Shown here in pieces: positions 1-7,352 of a stretch of 17,118 bases of DNA; position 1 is the stretch's first letter; every line of letters starts with the position of its first letter. Under the pieces are notes generated by a model that saw only the letters and a list, made by a program, of their open reading frames with translations, ran no database searches and was not told where the DNA came from. A program made the translations under genes and the position numbers. This DNA is from DATIGJ01 sp035644155 (GTDB lineage: Bacteria > Patescibacteriota > Microgenomatia > Levybacterales > UBA12049), in NCBI GenBank assembly GCA_035644155.1, contig DASQPC010000002.1, positions 1 through 17,118 on the forward strand, in the 5' to 3' direction.

Positions 1-87
1 AAATTTAATGCTACTCCAAGAAAATGCTTGCAATACAAAACCCCGTATGAGATGATGCACAAACTTCATCGTGCAACTACCAAGTGA
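1..87 (+). CDS. IS30-family transposase, C-terminal fragment
   Basis: Frame 1 is open from the first base to TGA at 85-87 and encodes 28 residues. They include TPRKCLQYKTPYEMM, which matches the conserved C-terminal signature of IS30-family DDE transposases (typically RPRKCLGYKTPYE). In this family the motif lies at the very end of the DDE catalytic domain, just before the stop, which fits the position here. The catalytic residues and the N-terminal DNA-binding domain would lie to the left of the window. The enzyme would cut and join the element's ends. The fragment is partial only because of the window edge, and I cannot tell whether the complete gene is intact. Confidence 0.8.
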   Translation, partial: KFNATPRKCLQYKTPYEMMHKLHRATTK

Positions 88-110
88 TGCACTTCCACCT
101 AGAATCTACG
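88..110. repeat. IS30-type terminal inverted repeat (right)
   Basis: The stretch lies directly after the transposase stop. Its minus strand starts CGTAGATTCTAGG at 110 and shares GTAGATTC with the known IS30 end. It supplies the last codons and the TAG stop (101-99) of the interrupted minus-strand gene. The matching left repeat is outside the window. Confidence 0.6.
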
Positions 111-585
111 GGTTCCAATAAGAAAGAATAAAGGACTTATAGATTGAGAAATAAACGCAACAGATTCGACATTTATTGGATGAATAAGGAATACTATCGC
201 TAAAAAGAAAGCGATGCTAGGTGAGAGAAATTTACGAAAAAGAATGTAGAGAAGTATGACTGCAATGCTATGCAGAATAATTTGCAAAAGATGGTATAGA
301 AATGGATTATTACCAAAAAGATTATACTCAAACGAAAAAAATGCAGCAGGTATTGGTCGATATTGCCCTGCTAGATTGAAGATATTTGTTCCGAACCACT
401 GCGCAATATTTAACTTATGGACTTGAGGATTATCAATTATGTAGCCTCTGTCATCAATAATAAAATTGTTGAAAAGCGTATTGCCGTAAAGTAAGAAAAG
501 CTAAGAAGAAAAATAGTATTGATATATTTGGCAAAGTAAGCTTTTTCAAAAGTCCGCTAATTTTTAGCTCTATATGCCGAATCAT
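111..585 (-). pseudogene. Broken GT-C-like membrane glycosyltransferase (IS-interrupted and frameshifted)
   Basis: Reading starts at ATG 585-583 with a short N-terminal segment and a hydrophobic stretch. That frame then stops shortly after about 485. Skipping one base near 488 opens a second frame that runs to the IS boundary. The joined product has a membrane segment, then an IIDD acidic pair, a QYRPIP motif, FGNNPFLYH, another hydrophobic helix and an HPINVESV motif. This order is typical of the N-terminal half of multi-membrane GT-C/TMTC-like proteins and matches the second half of the protein encoded at 2089-5172 (ADD, YRP, GYH, NPAHSENV). The C-terminal half is missing because an IS30-type element begins at 110, and the final TRRF-stop is partly IS sequence. 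What is seen: two lesions and family motifs. What is inferred: loss of function. The native substrate is unknown. Confidence 0.72.
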
Positions 586-603
586 TTGTGTAGTATATAA
601 ATA

Positions 604-632
604 ATGCTATATTTTGTCTTGACATAAGTCAA
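604..632 (-). promoter_or_regulatory. Candidate promoter for the minus-strand GT-C pseudogene
   Basis: On the minus strand, TTGACT (632-627) is followed after 17 bases by TAGCAT (609-604), four of six matches to TATAAT. The start codon is at 585. A second possible -10, TATACT, lies at 597-592. The -35 overlaps the -35 of the divergent plus-strand promoter within the near-palindrome TTGACATAAGTCAA. Confidence 0.4.
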
Positions 633-648
633 CAACGAGGACTAAACT
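619..648 (+). promoter_or_regulatory. Candidate sigma70-type promoter for the 670-1222 gene
   Basis: A perfect -35 TTGACA (619-624) is followed after 18 bases by TAAACT (643-648), four of six matches to TATAAT. The ATG is at 670, with a purine-rich AGAGAG (654-659) upstream as a weak ribosome-binding site. The -35 shares the TTGAC-N4-GTCAA inverted repeat (619-632) with the divergent promoter. Confidence 0.45.
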
Positions 649-669
649 TTACTAGAGAGATTAAGTTTA

Positions 670-1222
670 ATGATACAGAACAACCTTCTTAGGCGCTTTT
701 CATCCTTCTTTATAATTGTTGTTATTTTGTTGCTATCCTTTCCTTATTATTCGGAAAGTGTGGATAAGCTTGAAAGACCCAACAGATCTCACCGTGAAAT
801 TTGATTTGAAAGCAGAAATATCAAAAGAGAACATACTTGTCAGTTCAGGACAACTCACAAGCGTCTCACCAGGAAGTGGGATACTAGGATTTACTAGTGC
901 AACCCTAGAAACCATACCTTTCTCATCAAACACCCCGGTAACCATTCCCCAAGGGACAGTATTGAAACTAACACTTTCCGTGAGAAATGCCTGTAGTGGA
1001 TCACTGAGAAATCAAGGGATAGCAAGATTGTGGTACAATGACAGTAAAGCAGATAGTAAATTAGGAGTAATACTAGGAAATAGTGTACAGAATTATTTTT
1101 TACACAATAACTTTTTATTAGGAACGACAACAGGAGTAGTACCGAAAAAGACAATAGATATCCAATCAGGAGCAAGATGTTCTTCCTTCAAACCTTTCGG
1201 TACCTGGTCGATTACGCTATAA
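670..1222 (+). pseudogene. Secreted protein of unknown function, split by a one-base frameshift
   Basis: ATG 670 opens a frame encoding a convincing signal peptide or membrane anchor: basic RR near residue 8, then about 16 hydrophobic residues ending FPYYSES. That frame stops at TGA 802-804. The +1 frame is open across the junction and continues to TAA at 1220-1222. Skipping one base, for instance in the AAA at 773-775, gives a single 183-residue protein. The mature part is polar and rich in Ser, Thr and Gly, looks beta-rich, and has two cysteines (in NACSG and ARCSS). Its end, KPFGTWSITL, reads like the edge of a beta-sandwich domain. I do not recognise a named family. A start at 716 in the second frame would give a poorer leader, so the 670 start plus frameshift is preferred. 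Either the gene is decaying beside the IS element or the extra base is an assembly error. Confidence 0.6.
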
Positions 1223-1223
1223 T
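1218..1223 (+). promoter_or_regulatory. -10-like hexamer before the GT2 gene
   Basis: A perfect TATAAT overlaps the stop codon of the upstream gene and ends nine bases before ATG 1233. No good -35 is seen at 16-18 bases, so the assignment is weak. GAAAAG just before the ATG could be a poor Shine-Dalgarno. Confidence 0.35.
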
Positions 1224-1232
1224 TGAAAAGAT

Positions 1233-2114
1233 ATGTTGCTTTCAATTATTACTCTCAACTATAAAAAACCCGAATTAACACTTGCGTGTATTGCTTCAGC
1301 CTATAAGCAGTACCAAAAAGAATTCCAAAATGGTACGATAGAACTTATCGTTGTAGATAACGGTTCAGGTGACGGATCGGTTGAAACGATAGAAAAGGCA
1401 ATCAAAAAAGAGCAGTACGCTCATGTCAATCTGATCGCAAATACGGAAAATGGAGGATTTGGAAAAGGATGCAATCTCGGCGCACACAAAGCAAAAGGAG
1501 AATATCTGTTATTTTTAAATAATGATACCTTTGTGAAAGATAAAAATCTTTTGGTAATGGCGAAGTATTTGCAAAATCATACAGAAGTAACTATTTTAGG
1601 TGGGTTACTTCGTAATACCGATGGTACGCCACAAGCATCAGCAGGGAAGTTTTATACACCTTTGAAAGCTTTATCGTTTTTACTTGGTTTGCAGCGATAT
1701 GGACTTTCAGATAAAAATCCGACAACTATTTCACAAGTTGATTGGGTCAAGGGAGCGGTATTTATGATTCAGAAAAATATTTTTGAAAAATTGGGAGGTT
1801 TCGATGAGAAGATTTTCATGTATACTGAGGATATGGAACTTTGTTATCGAGCAAATCTTGCAGGATACAAGACTTTTTTCTATCCTGATATAATGATCGT
1901 ACATAAAGAACATGGAAGCGCAAATAGAACATTTGCAATTGTTAATATTTATAAAAATCTTTTATATTTTTACAAAAAACACCGATCAAGAGGAGAATAT
2001 TTATTTTTGAGATCACTTATGGCAACAAAAGCAGGAATTTTACTAACCGCCGGAAAAATATTAAAAAATACTTATTTAACGCAAACATATGAACAAGCTC
2101 TTAAAGCTCTATGA
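1233..2114 (+). CDS. GT2 family glycosyltransferase (rhamnosyltransferase-like)
   Basis: This is a cytoplasmic, GT-A fold enzyme that transfers a sugar from a nucleotide sugar to a growing lipid-linked glycan. The 293 residues carry the family landmarks in order: an N-terminal SIITLNY strand, VDNGSGDGS at 41-49, the NTENGGFGKGCN nucleotide-sugar loop near 70-81, the metal-binding NND at 96-98 in LLFLNNDT, DWVKGA at 170-175, and GGFDEKIFMYTEDMELC at 188-204, whose acidic EDxE is the likely catalytic base region. HKEHGSAN near 224-231 matches WbbL/WcaA-type enzymes. No membrane segment is obvious. The length is usual for the family. The 3' end overlaps the next gene by 26 bases, which indicates translational coupling. 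The sugar and linkage cannot be read from the sequence. Confidence 0.9.
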   Translation: MLLSIITLNYKKPELTLACIASAYKQYQKEFQNGTIELIVVDNGSGDGSVETIEKAIKKEQYAHVNLIANTENGGFGKGCNLGAHKAKGEYLLFLNNDTFVKDKNLLVMAKYLQNHTEVTILGGLLRNTDGTPQASAGKFYTPLKALSFLLGLQRYGLSDKNPTTISQVDWVKGAVFMIQKNIFEKLGGFDEKIFMYTEDMELCYRANLAGYKTFFYPDIMIVHKEHGSANRTFAIVNIYKNLLYFYKKHRSRGEYLFLRSLMATKAGILLTAGKILKNTYLTQTYEQALKAL

Positions 2115-5100
2115 CACCTATGCTCTCAAGGCATTGGTGGCTTTTCTTATTGTTTTTACAGCGCTCTATCCAAAACTTCCGAGCGTTCATATCGTGCGAA
2201 CATGGGTGTATATTCGGCTTGAGGATTTTTTTATCTTCGCAACTGCTGTTTTATGGTTTATCCAACTGATCCGACGAAAAGTTACCATTCCATTTGACTT
2301 AGGTCTTCCAATAGCAATTTTTTGGGCTGTCGGTCTTATTTCAACGGTTTTTTCAATTCTTTTTATCGGACCGCATCTCCAAGGTTTTTTTTCTCATCTG
2401 GCGCTTCTGGAATACGCCCGGAGAATTGAATATATGATTCTTTTCTTTGTGGCTTTTACGACCATAAAAAGTTGGAAAGATGTACGGGATTACTTTGTCA
2501 TTCTTTGCGCTACATTGGTATGTGTTGTTCTTTATGGCGTTGGGCAACGATATTATTTAGATCTTTGGGCAGCATTTCCTAAATTTTTCCAAAAATATTC
2601 TTTTTGTTTTCCATCTTTTCAGACAGGCAATGAGGAATTTGCCAAAGGGTTACCACTTTGTCTACCAAAAGAGGCTCGTATCAATTCCACTTTTGGAGGA
2701 CATTATGATTTGGCTGCATATCTTGTTTTTATCCTGCCGATTTTCATTGGTGTTTTTCTTAGCATCAAAAAATGGTATTGGCGGCTTACGACCTTTGCCT
2801 TATACATCGGGGGACTCATTCTTTTGCTTTTTACTGCTTCCCGAACGTCATTTTTGGCATACGTTTGCGGTGCTGTCTTAACGCTTATTTTTTACAAGAA
2901 AAAATGGTACATCATTCCCGTTTTATTAATTAGTACGATTCTTTTGTTTACCTTTAGTGGGTCAACTGCAAAGAGACTTTTTTCGACATTTCGCATAAGC
3001 TCGGTAGTTACCAATAGCCAAGGGCAAATTGTTGGTGAGGCACTCCCTCAAGATTTACAAAATAAAATATCTAAAAACCCCGTTGTCCAAGCACCACCCC
3101 CAGCACAGGATCTCCAACTTGGTTCAGCTGCGATTACCTTACCTCAGGCCGTAACTCCGGTTGCTACCAATACTGCTGTCGTCAAAAAAACTTTAACACC
3201 GGAGGAAGCGCAAAAGTTGAAGTTAGCAAATGGAAGCATTGAGCTATCGACGGTGTCTGGTACTTTTTTGGTTAAAAAAGCTCTCGTGTATGATATCTCG
3301 TTTACAACTCGCTTTCAGGCAGAATGGCCAAATGCATGGAAGGCATTTCTTCGAAATCCACTCCTCGGAAGTGGATATTCAACGATCACTTTAGCAACAG
3401 ATAATGATTATTTCCGTGCTCTTGGAGAGACAGGATTGTTAGGAATTCTTTCATTTATCCTCATTTTTATAATTTTTGGTATTGCTCTGAAAGAGGTTGG
3501 GAAACATATCGAGTCAAAATTTGTCAAAGGATTTGTGTATGGGCTGGCAGGAGGAGTTGTTGGACTTGCACTCAATGCTGTTTTGATTGATGTTTTTGAG
3601 GCATCAAAAGACGCTGAGAATTTATGGCTACTGCTTGGTATAGCAACAGGTGGATTGATGCTCTACAAACAAAAAAAGATTGCCTATTTGGACAAATTGA
3701 AAACGGTTGTTACTTCAAACGTTCTTATCTCAATGTATCTTTTGGTGATTACCTTCTGGGCATTTTTATCAAGCGTGAGCAATTTCTTTGTTGCAGATGA
3801 TTTTACTTGGCTTCGATGGGCAGCATCATCAAATCTGTCCGACCTTATCAAATATTTTACCGATGCGCATAATTTTTTCTACCGTCCACTTGATAAGTTA
3901 ACCATTTTTGGATTGTATAACTTCTTTGGTATCAGACCCGAAGGCTATCATACGTTTATTCTTATTCTCAATTATTTTGCTGCACTTGCCGTGTATTTCC
4001 TGGCAGCACGAATTTTCAAGAGAAAATTATTAGGATTTATTGCAGCGGTTTTCTTCCTTATTAATCCTGCACATAGCGAGAATGTGTTCTGGCTCTCAAC
4101 AATTTCTGTAACACTGAGTTCTGTTTTTATGCTTTATGCATCCCTTGCCTTTTTACGATTTAGAGAAAAGAAATCCATTTTTAGTTATTTCATTGCTTTT
4201 GTCTTAAGTGTTCTGGCTTTTCTTTCTTATGAAATGGCTGTTGTTCTTCCGTTACTTTTTGTGGTTCTTGATATTTTTGTTGTCCATGCGAAGAAAAATA
4301 TCAAAACAATTCTTTCCTATCTTCCTTTTGTTTTGTTAGTGCCGGGTTATTTCGTCTTGCGCTATATTGTACATGCATTCTCAGGTGGAGGAGATTATAG
4401 TTACAATATTCCTCATCTTATTCCCAATATCATTGGTAATTTCTTCGGTTATATCGGTTTATTCCTCAGCGGAGAAGCATTCCTACCATTTTATACGCTT
4501 GTGAGAGAGAGTTTTCGACACAATATTGTTCTTTTTGCCTTACTTATTACTGTTGCTGTCATACTTGTTTTTGTGCTCGTCAAAGCGGTAAAGCAGAAAA
4601 TCATTTTGTTGAGCAAGAATCCCAATATGCAAATTATCCTTTTTGGATTAGTATTTGCTTTTGTTGCACTTCTTCCGTTTTTAGCGCTTGGTAACATTGC
4701 AGACCGTTATCTTTTTCTTCCATCAGTTGGCTTGAGCATTTCATTTGTTACTGTTCTCTCTTCTCTTATTGCCTGGTTTTCTCCGAACACGAAAAAAGCT
4801 AATCTGATTTTTGCTTTCATTGCTGTACTTTTTGTTTTAACTTACCAATTCCAGAATACCCAAGCAGCAAAGGATTGGGGTAAGGCAGGCCAAATTGCCA
4901 AAAATACCCTGACTCTCTTTAGAGTAAAATATGACACTTTGGCACCAACAGCCAATCTCTACTTTGTAAATACACCCATGAAGTATCATAATGTTTGGGT
5001 CTTCCCGGTTGGACTTTCTGATGGGTTATGGATTGTCTATCGAGAAGCATTACCACAGGTCCATCAAGTAAGTAATCTTAATGATGCAAAGGCAGGTGCC

Positions 5101-5172
5101 AAAGCAAATAGCGCTGTCACGAACTACATCTTCCGATTTGATAAAAATAACAATCTGCAAGTGGTAGAATAG
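2089..5172 (+). CDS. Fusion membrane protein: O-antigen polymerase/ligase-like (Wzy_C) plus GT-C-like module
   Basis: This is one uninterrupted 1027-residue frame with two modules. Residues 1 to about 525 form a polytopic O-antigen ligase/polymerase-like unit: GGHYDLAAY near 203, a TASRTSFLAY helix near 250, a long polar Pro/Ala-rich loop (about 295-412), then NAWKAFLRNPLLGSGYS at 415-431 and DNDYFRALGETGLLG, the Wzy_C signature. A basic linker (about 526-545) leads into a GT-C/TMTC-like unit with ADD at 569-571, YRP near 598-600, GYH, the NPAHSENV loop and a polar C-terminal tail from about 923. The first half would polymerise or ligate lipid-linked glycan at the outer membrane face. The second would use a lipid-linked sugar donor. 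The start overlaps the GT2 gene by 26 bases. These modules are usually separate proteins, and the second resembles the broken gene at 111-585. Function of either half is inferred. Confidence 0.85.
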   Translation: MNKLLKLYDTYALKALVAFLIVFTALYPKLPSVHIVRTWVYIRLEDFFIFATAVLWFIQLIRRKVTIPFDLGLPIAIFWAVGLISTVFSILFIGPHLQGFFSHLALLEYARRIEYMILFFVAFTTIKSWKDVRDYFVILCATLVCVVLYGVGQRYYLDLWAAFPKFFQKYSFCFPSFQTGNEEFAKGLPLCLPKEARINSTFGGHYDLAAYLVFILPIFIGVFLSIKKWYWRLTTFALYIGGLILLLFTASRTSFLAYVCGAVLTLIFYKKKWYIIPVLLISTILLFTFSGSTAKRLFSTFRISSVVTNSQGQIVGEALPQDLQNKISKNPVVQAPPPAQDLQLGSAAITLPQAVTPVATNTAVVKKTLTPEEAQKLKLANGSIELSTVSGTFLVKKALVYDISFTTRFQAEWPNAWKAFLRNPLLGSGYSTITLATDNDYFRALGETGLLGILSFILIFIIFGIALKEVGKHIESKFVKGFVYGLAGGVVGLALNAVLIDVFEASKDAENLWLLLGIATGGLMLYKQKKIAYLDKLKTVVTSNVLISMYLLVITFWAFLSSVSNFFVADDFTWLRWAASSNLSDLIKYFTDAHNFFYRPLDKLTIFGLYNFFGIRPEGYHTFILILNYFAALAVYFLAARIFKRKLLGFIAAVFFLINPAHSENVFWLSTISVTLSSVFMLYASLAFLRFREKKSIFSYFIAFVLSVLAFLSYEMAVVLPLLFVVLDIFVVHAKKNIKTILSYLPFVLLVPGYFVLRYIVHAFSGGGDYSYNIPHLIPNIIGNFFGYIGLFLSGEAFLPFYTLVRESFRHNIVLFALLITVAVILVFVLVKAVKQKIILLSKNPNMQIILFGLVFAFVALLPFLALGNIADRYLFLPSVGLSISFVTVLSSLIAWFSPNTKKANLIFAFIAVLFVLTYQFQNTQAAKDWGKAGQIAKNTLTLFRVKYDTLAPTANLYFVNTPMKYHNVWVFPVGLSDGLWIVYREALPQVHQVSNLNDAKAGAKANSAVTNYIFRFDKNNNLQVVE
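5165..5170 (+). promoter_or_regulatory. -10-like hexamer before the GT39 gene
   Basis: TAGAAT (five of six matches to TATAAT) overlaps the stop of the preceding gene and is followed by exactly six bases before ATG 5177, the same spacing as in the strong leaderless promoters of this window. No good -35 is visible, so an internal start is only possible. There is no Shine-Dalgarno. Confidence 0.3.
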
Positions 5173-5176
5173 ACTC

Positions 5177-6634
5177 ATGAGCAATTTTAAAAAATCACCA
5201 CTTTTCTTTCTTAGTATCATTCTCATTTTTGGATTTGTGGTCCGGCTCTATCGTTTCAATAATCCCATTGCTGACTGGCATAGTTGGCGACAGGCAGATA
5301 CTTCAGCTGTTTCTCGCAATTTTGCGCTCTCTGGTTTTGATCTTTTGCATCCTCGAATGGACAATATTTCTAACGTCCAGTCAGGTCTTGAAAACCCGCA
5401 AGGATATTTTTTTGCTGAATTTCCTATTTATAATGCAGTACAGGCAGGACTTTTTAAATTTGTTGGTATCTTAACACTTGAAGAATGGGGAAGAGTAGTT
5501 ACTATTCTTTCATCAACATGCAGCACTCTTTTTCTCTATCTTATTGTTAGCCGGCATAGTAATAAAACACTTGGGCTTCTCGCAGCTTTTTTTTATGCGT
5601 TTACACCGTACAATATATATTATGGCCGGATTATTCTTGCCGATCCGTCCATGGTGATGGCAATACTTGGGGGAATTTATTTTTTTGACCGATGGCTGGA
5701 TTTTGAACGTCATCCTGCTAAACAAAGCGCATCCAGGATCTTTTATAGTTTATTGGCTATTCTTTTTACCGGAGCAGCATTTCTTCTTAGGCCGTATGCT
5801 GTCTTTTTTGTTTTACCAATTGTTTATTTAGCATTCAAGAAATTTGGTTGGCGCACTTTTTTTCAATGGCAACTTTGGCTATTTGTCATTGTGAGTGTTA
5901 TCCCACTTGTCTGGTGGAGAATATGGATGACACAATTTCCCGAGGGTATTCCTGCAAATGCGTGGCTTCTCAATGGCAATGGGATACGTTTTCATCCGGC
6001 TTTTTTCCGCTGGATTTTTTATGAGCGACTTACTAAATTAATTAGCGGTTATTTAGGAATTATTATTTTTGTTTTTGGATTTTTGAAAGTAGTGAAATTA
6101 AAAGAATGGTTATTCTTCCTCTTTTTTATTGTGAGTTCGCTAGCTTATGTAACAGTTTTTGCAACAGGAAATGTCCAACATGATTATTATCAAATTCTCA
6201 TTATGCCAAGTGTTGCAATCTTTTTTGCTATTGGCAGTTATTTTCTTTATCATTGGTCACGCAAAAAGCTCCCTGTTGGGAAAATCGTTTTAGCAATTTG
6301 TTTAGTGAGTTTTTTTTGGTTTGGTTGGATGCAAGTAAAAGATTATTTTAATATCAACAATCCTTCAATTATTATTGCAGGAGAAGCGGTTGATCATCTG
6401 ACGCCAAAAAACGCAAAAATTATCGCCAATTACAATGGTGATTCTTCTCTTCTTTATCAAACTAAACGAAAAGGCTGGGCAAGTTTTGAAAAGCCAATTC
6501 CAGATATGATAAAAATGGGCGCGAGTTATCTGTTATTAGTTAACCCGACAGAAAAAGACATGGTCTTTGCAAAAGATTACAAACTCATCGTCCAAACCAA
6601 AGACTATCTATTGTTTGATTTGAAGCAAAAATAA
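5177..6634 (+). CDS. GT39/PMT-like polytopic glycosyltransferase
   Basis: This 485-residue integral membrane protein would transfer a sugar from a polyprenyl-phosphate donor to a glycan or protein on the outer face of the membrane. After a first membrane helix (about 8-25) comes the periplasmic loop DWHSWRQADTSAVSRNF (33-49), the PMT_2/ArnT-like signature whose acidic residue at 33 or 41 is the likely catalytic base. AEFPIYN near 80-86 is a second family motif. About ten further hydrophobic helices follow, then a soluble tail of about 100 residues (from about 388). It starts four bases after the fusion gene's stop, so it is probably cotranscribed. No Shine-Dalgarno is seen. It ends four bases from the convergent minus-strand gene with no hairpin between. 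Donor and acceptor are unknown. Confidence 0.85.
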   Translation: MSNFKKSPLFFLSIILIFGFVVRLYRFNNPIADWHSWRQADTSAVSRNFALSGFDLLHPRMDNISNVQSGLENPQGYFFAEFPIYNAVQAGLFKFVGILTLEEWGRVVTILSSTCSTLFLYLIVSRHSNKTLGLLAAFFYAFTPYNIYYGRIILADPSMVMAILGGIYFFDRWLDFERHPAKQSASRIFYSLLAILFTGAAFLLRPYAVFFVLPIVYLAFKKFGWRTFFQWQLWLFVIVSVIPLVWWRIWMTQFPEGIPANAWLLNGNGIRFHPAFFRWIFYERLTKLISGYLGIIIFVFGFLKVVKLKEWLFFLFFIVSSLAYVTVFATGNVQHDYYQILIMPSVAIFFAIGSYFLYHWSRKKLPVGKIVLAICLVSFFWFGWMQVKDYFNINNPSIIIAGEAVDHLTPKNAKIIANYNGDSSLLYQTKRKGWASFEKPIPDMIKMGASYLLLVNPTEKDMVFAKDYKLIVQTKDYLLFDLKQK

Positions 6635-6638
6635 ATTT

Positions 6639-7236
6639 CTATTGCAATTTTTTTCTTTTTTCTTCTTTTGTTTTTGCTCGAGTACCCAATTCATTCGCCC
6701 ATTCTTCATAGCTTTTATATTCAAACTGTCTATAGCTCTCTGTCTCAAAACCCACTTTTACTCCTAGCGCAATCAGTTCTTCGTGAGATAATCCTGTTAA
6801 GTTAACTGTTATTTCTTTATCCTCTAATTTTCCCTTAGATGTAAGTTCAGTAAATTTTTTGACTGGAGTATAGGTATACTGATCTCTTACCCCCATCACC
6901 TTTTTCAACGATGCGAGTTCTCCTTTTTATAAGATCAAAATTTTCAGGTGTTATATCAAGTTTAATAACAACAGGAATTTTCCTTTCGCTTTCTGCGGCA
7001 TTTGTAGCCATTATTTCTTCATAACCTGCTCTTGTATCAAAAAAGATTCCAGGAGGTTTTTGGGAATCTTCTAACTGTCTACTTGATTCATTACGAAGAT
7101 TTAATCCCGCTTCTAATGCAGCTTCTTTGCTTATTGCTACAGTGCCTCGGGAGAATCGGATCACTTCTGTTTCTTTTCTTCCTTCAGCATAAGGTTTTTC
7201 TGCTTGTGGATACTGTCTAGGCATTTCAATGCCCAT
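6639..7236 (-). pseudogene. Hypothetical protein, frameshifted in a G5/C5 tract
   Basis: From ATG 7236-7234 the frame runs through KIPVVIKLDITPENFDLI and RRTRIVEKGDGG, then stops at 6847. A +1 frame continues RDQYTYTPVKKF and LTGLSHEELIALGVKVGF to TAG at 6641-6639. The switch falls at five consecutive C on the plus strand (6890-6894). Removing one base gives a single protein of about 198 residues reading VEKGDGVRDQYTYTP. No signal peptide or membrane segment is seen. It is rich in Lys, Glu and Arg with a mixed alpha/beta look, so it is probably cytoplasmic. I do not recognise a family. The PVVIKLDI strand with the preceding GIFFDTRAGYEEI faintly recalls ADP-ribosyltransferase-like folds, but that is speculation. 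It is the only minus-strand gene in the polysaccharide region and has its own strong promoter. It could also be two small overlapping genes. Confidence 0.5.
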
Positions 7237-7247
7237 AGATAACGTAT

Positions 7248-7276
7248 ATTATATGAATTTTTGATACACTTTGCAA
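7248..7276 (-). promoter_or_regulatory. Promoter of the minus-strand hypothetical gene
   Basis: On the minus strand, TTGCAA (7276-7271, four of six matches to TTGACA) precedes a perfect TATAAT (7253-7248) by 17 bases. The -10 ends 11 bases before the ATG at 7236, so the mRNA leader would be about five bases. No Shine-Dalgarno is present. Confidence 0.6.
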
Positions 7277-7300
7277 TTTAATTCGTTTTAATGAATTAAA
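7277..7300. promoter_or_regulatory. Inverted repeat between divergent promoters (operator candidate)
   Basis: TTTAATTC (7277-7284) and GAATTAAA (7293-7300) form a perfect eight-base inverted repeat with an eight-base spacer. It abuts the -35 of the minus-strand promoter and lies just upstream of the plus-strand -35. No gene reads into it from either side, so a terminator is unlikely and a repressor or activator site fits better. The AT-rich context raises the chance of coincidence. Confidence 0.35.
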
Positions 7301-7305
7301 AAATT

Positions 7306-7334
7306 TTTACTTTTGTTTGCATTTGCAATACAAT
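7306..7334 (+). promoter_or_regulatory. Candidate promoter of the GT4 operon
   Basis: TTTACT (7306-7311, four of six matches to TTGACA) and TACAAT (7329-7334, five of six) are 17 bases apart. The start codon lies 18 bases after the -10, giving a leader of about 12 bases without a clear Shine-Dalgarno. Confidence 0.5.
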
Positions 7335-7352
7335 AGAAAAAGAATAAGTCTT

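Larger units (their letters stand above)
1..110 (+). mobile_element. IS30-family insertion sequence, right end (cut by window edge)
   Basis: The 3' end of an IS30-like transposase gene (stop at 85-87) is followed at once by a sequence which, read on the minus strand from about 110, begins CGTAGATTC. This resembles the IS30 terminal inverted repeat, which begins TGTAGATTC. The element therefore appears to end near 110. Host sequence resumes at 111, inside a minus-strand membrane-protein gene. The left end and most of the transposase lie outside the window, so completeness and target duplication cannot be judged. The boundary is inferred from the inverted-repeat resemblance and from where the host reading frame stops looking like its family. 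Confidence 0.75.

Noticed and set aside
670..804. Recoded TGA stop (alternative genetic code)
   Set aside because: Reading through the TGA does not restore the second frame, and other genes end normally in TGA, so a frameshift explains it.
6635..6660. Terminator between the convergent genes
   Set aside because: Only four bases separate the two stops; there is a T-rich run but no stem.
6880..6900. Programmed +1 ribosomal frameshift
   Set aside because: There is no stop codon, rare codon pair or upstream Shine-Dalgarno-like stimulator at the site as in prfB; a homopolymer indel is simpler.
7317..7352. Upstream TTG start for the first GT4 gene
   Set aside because: It adds twelve residues before the canonical MKILMVSS start and would place the -10 inside the coding region.
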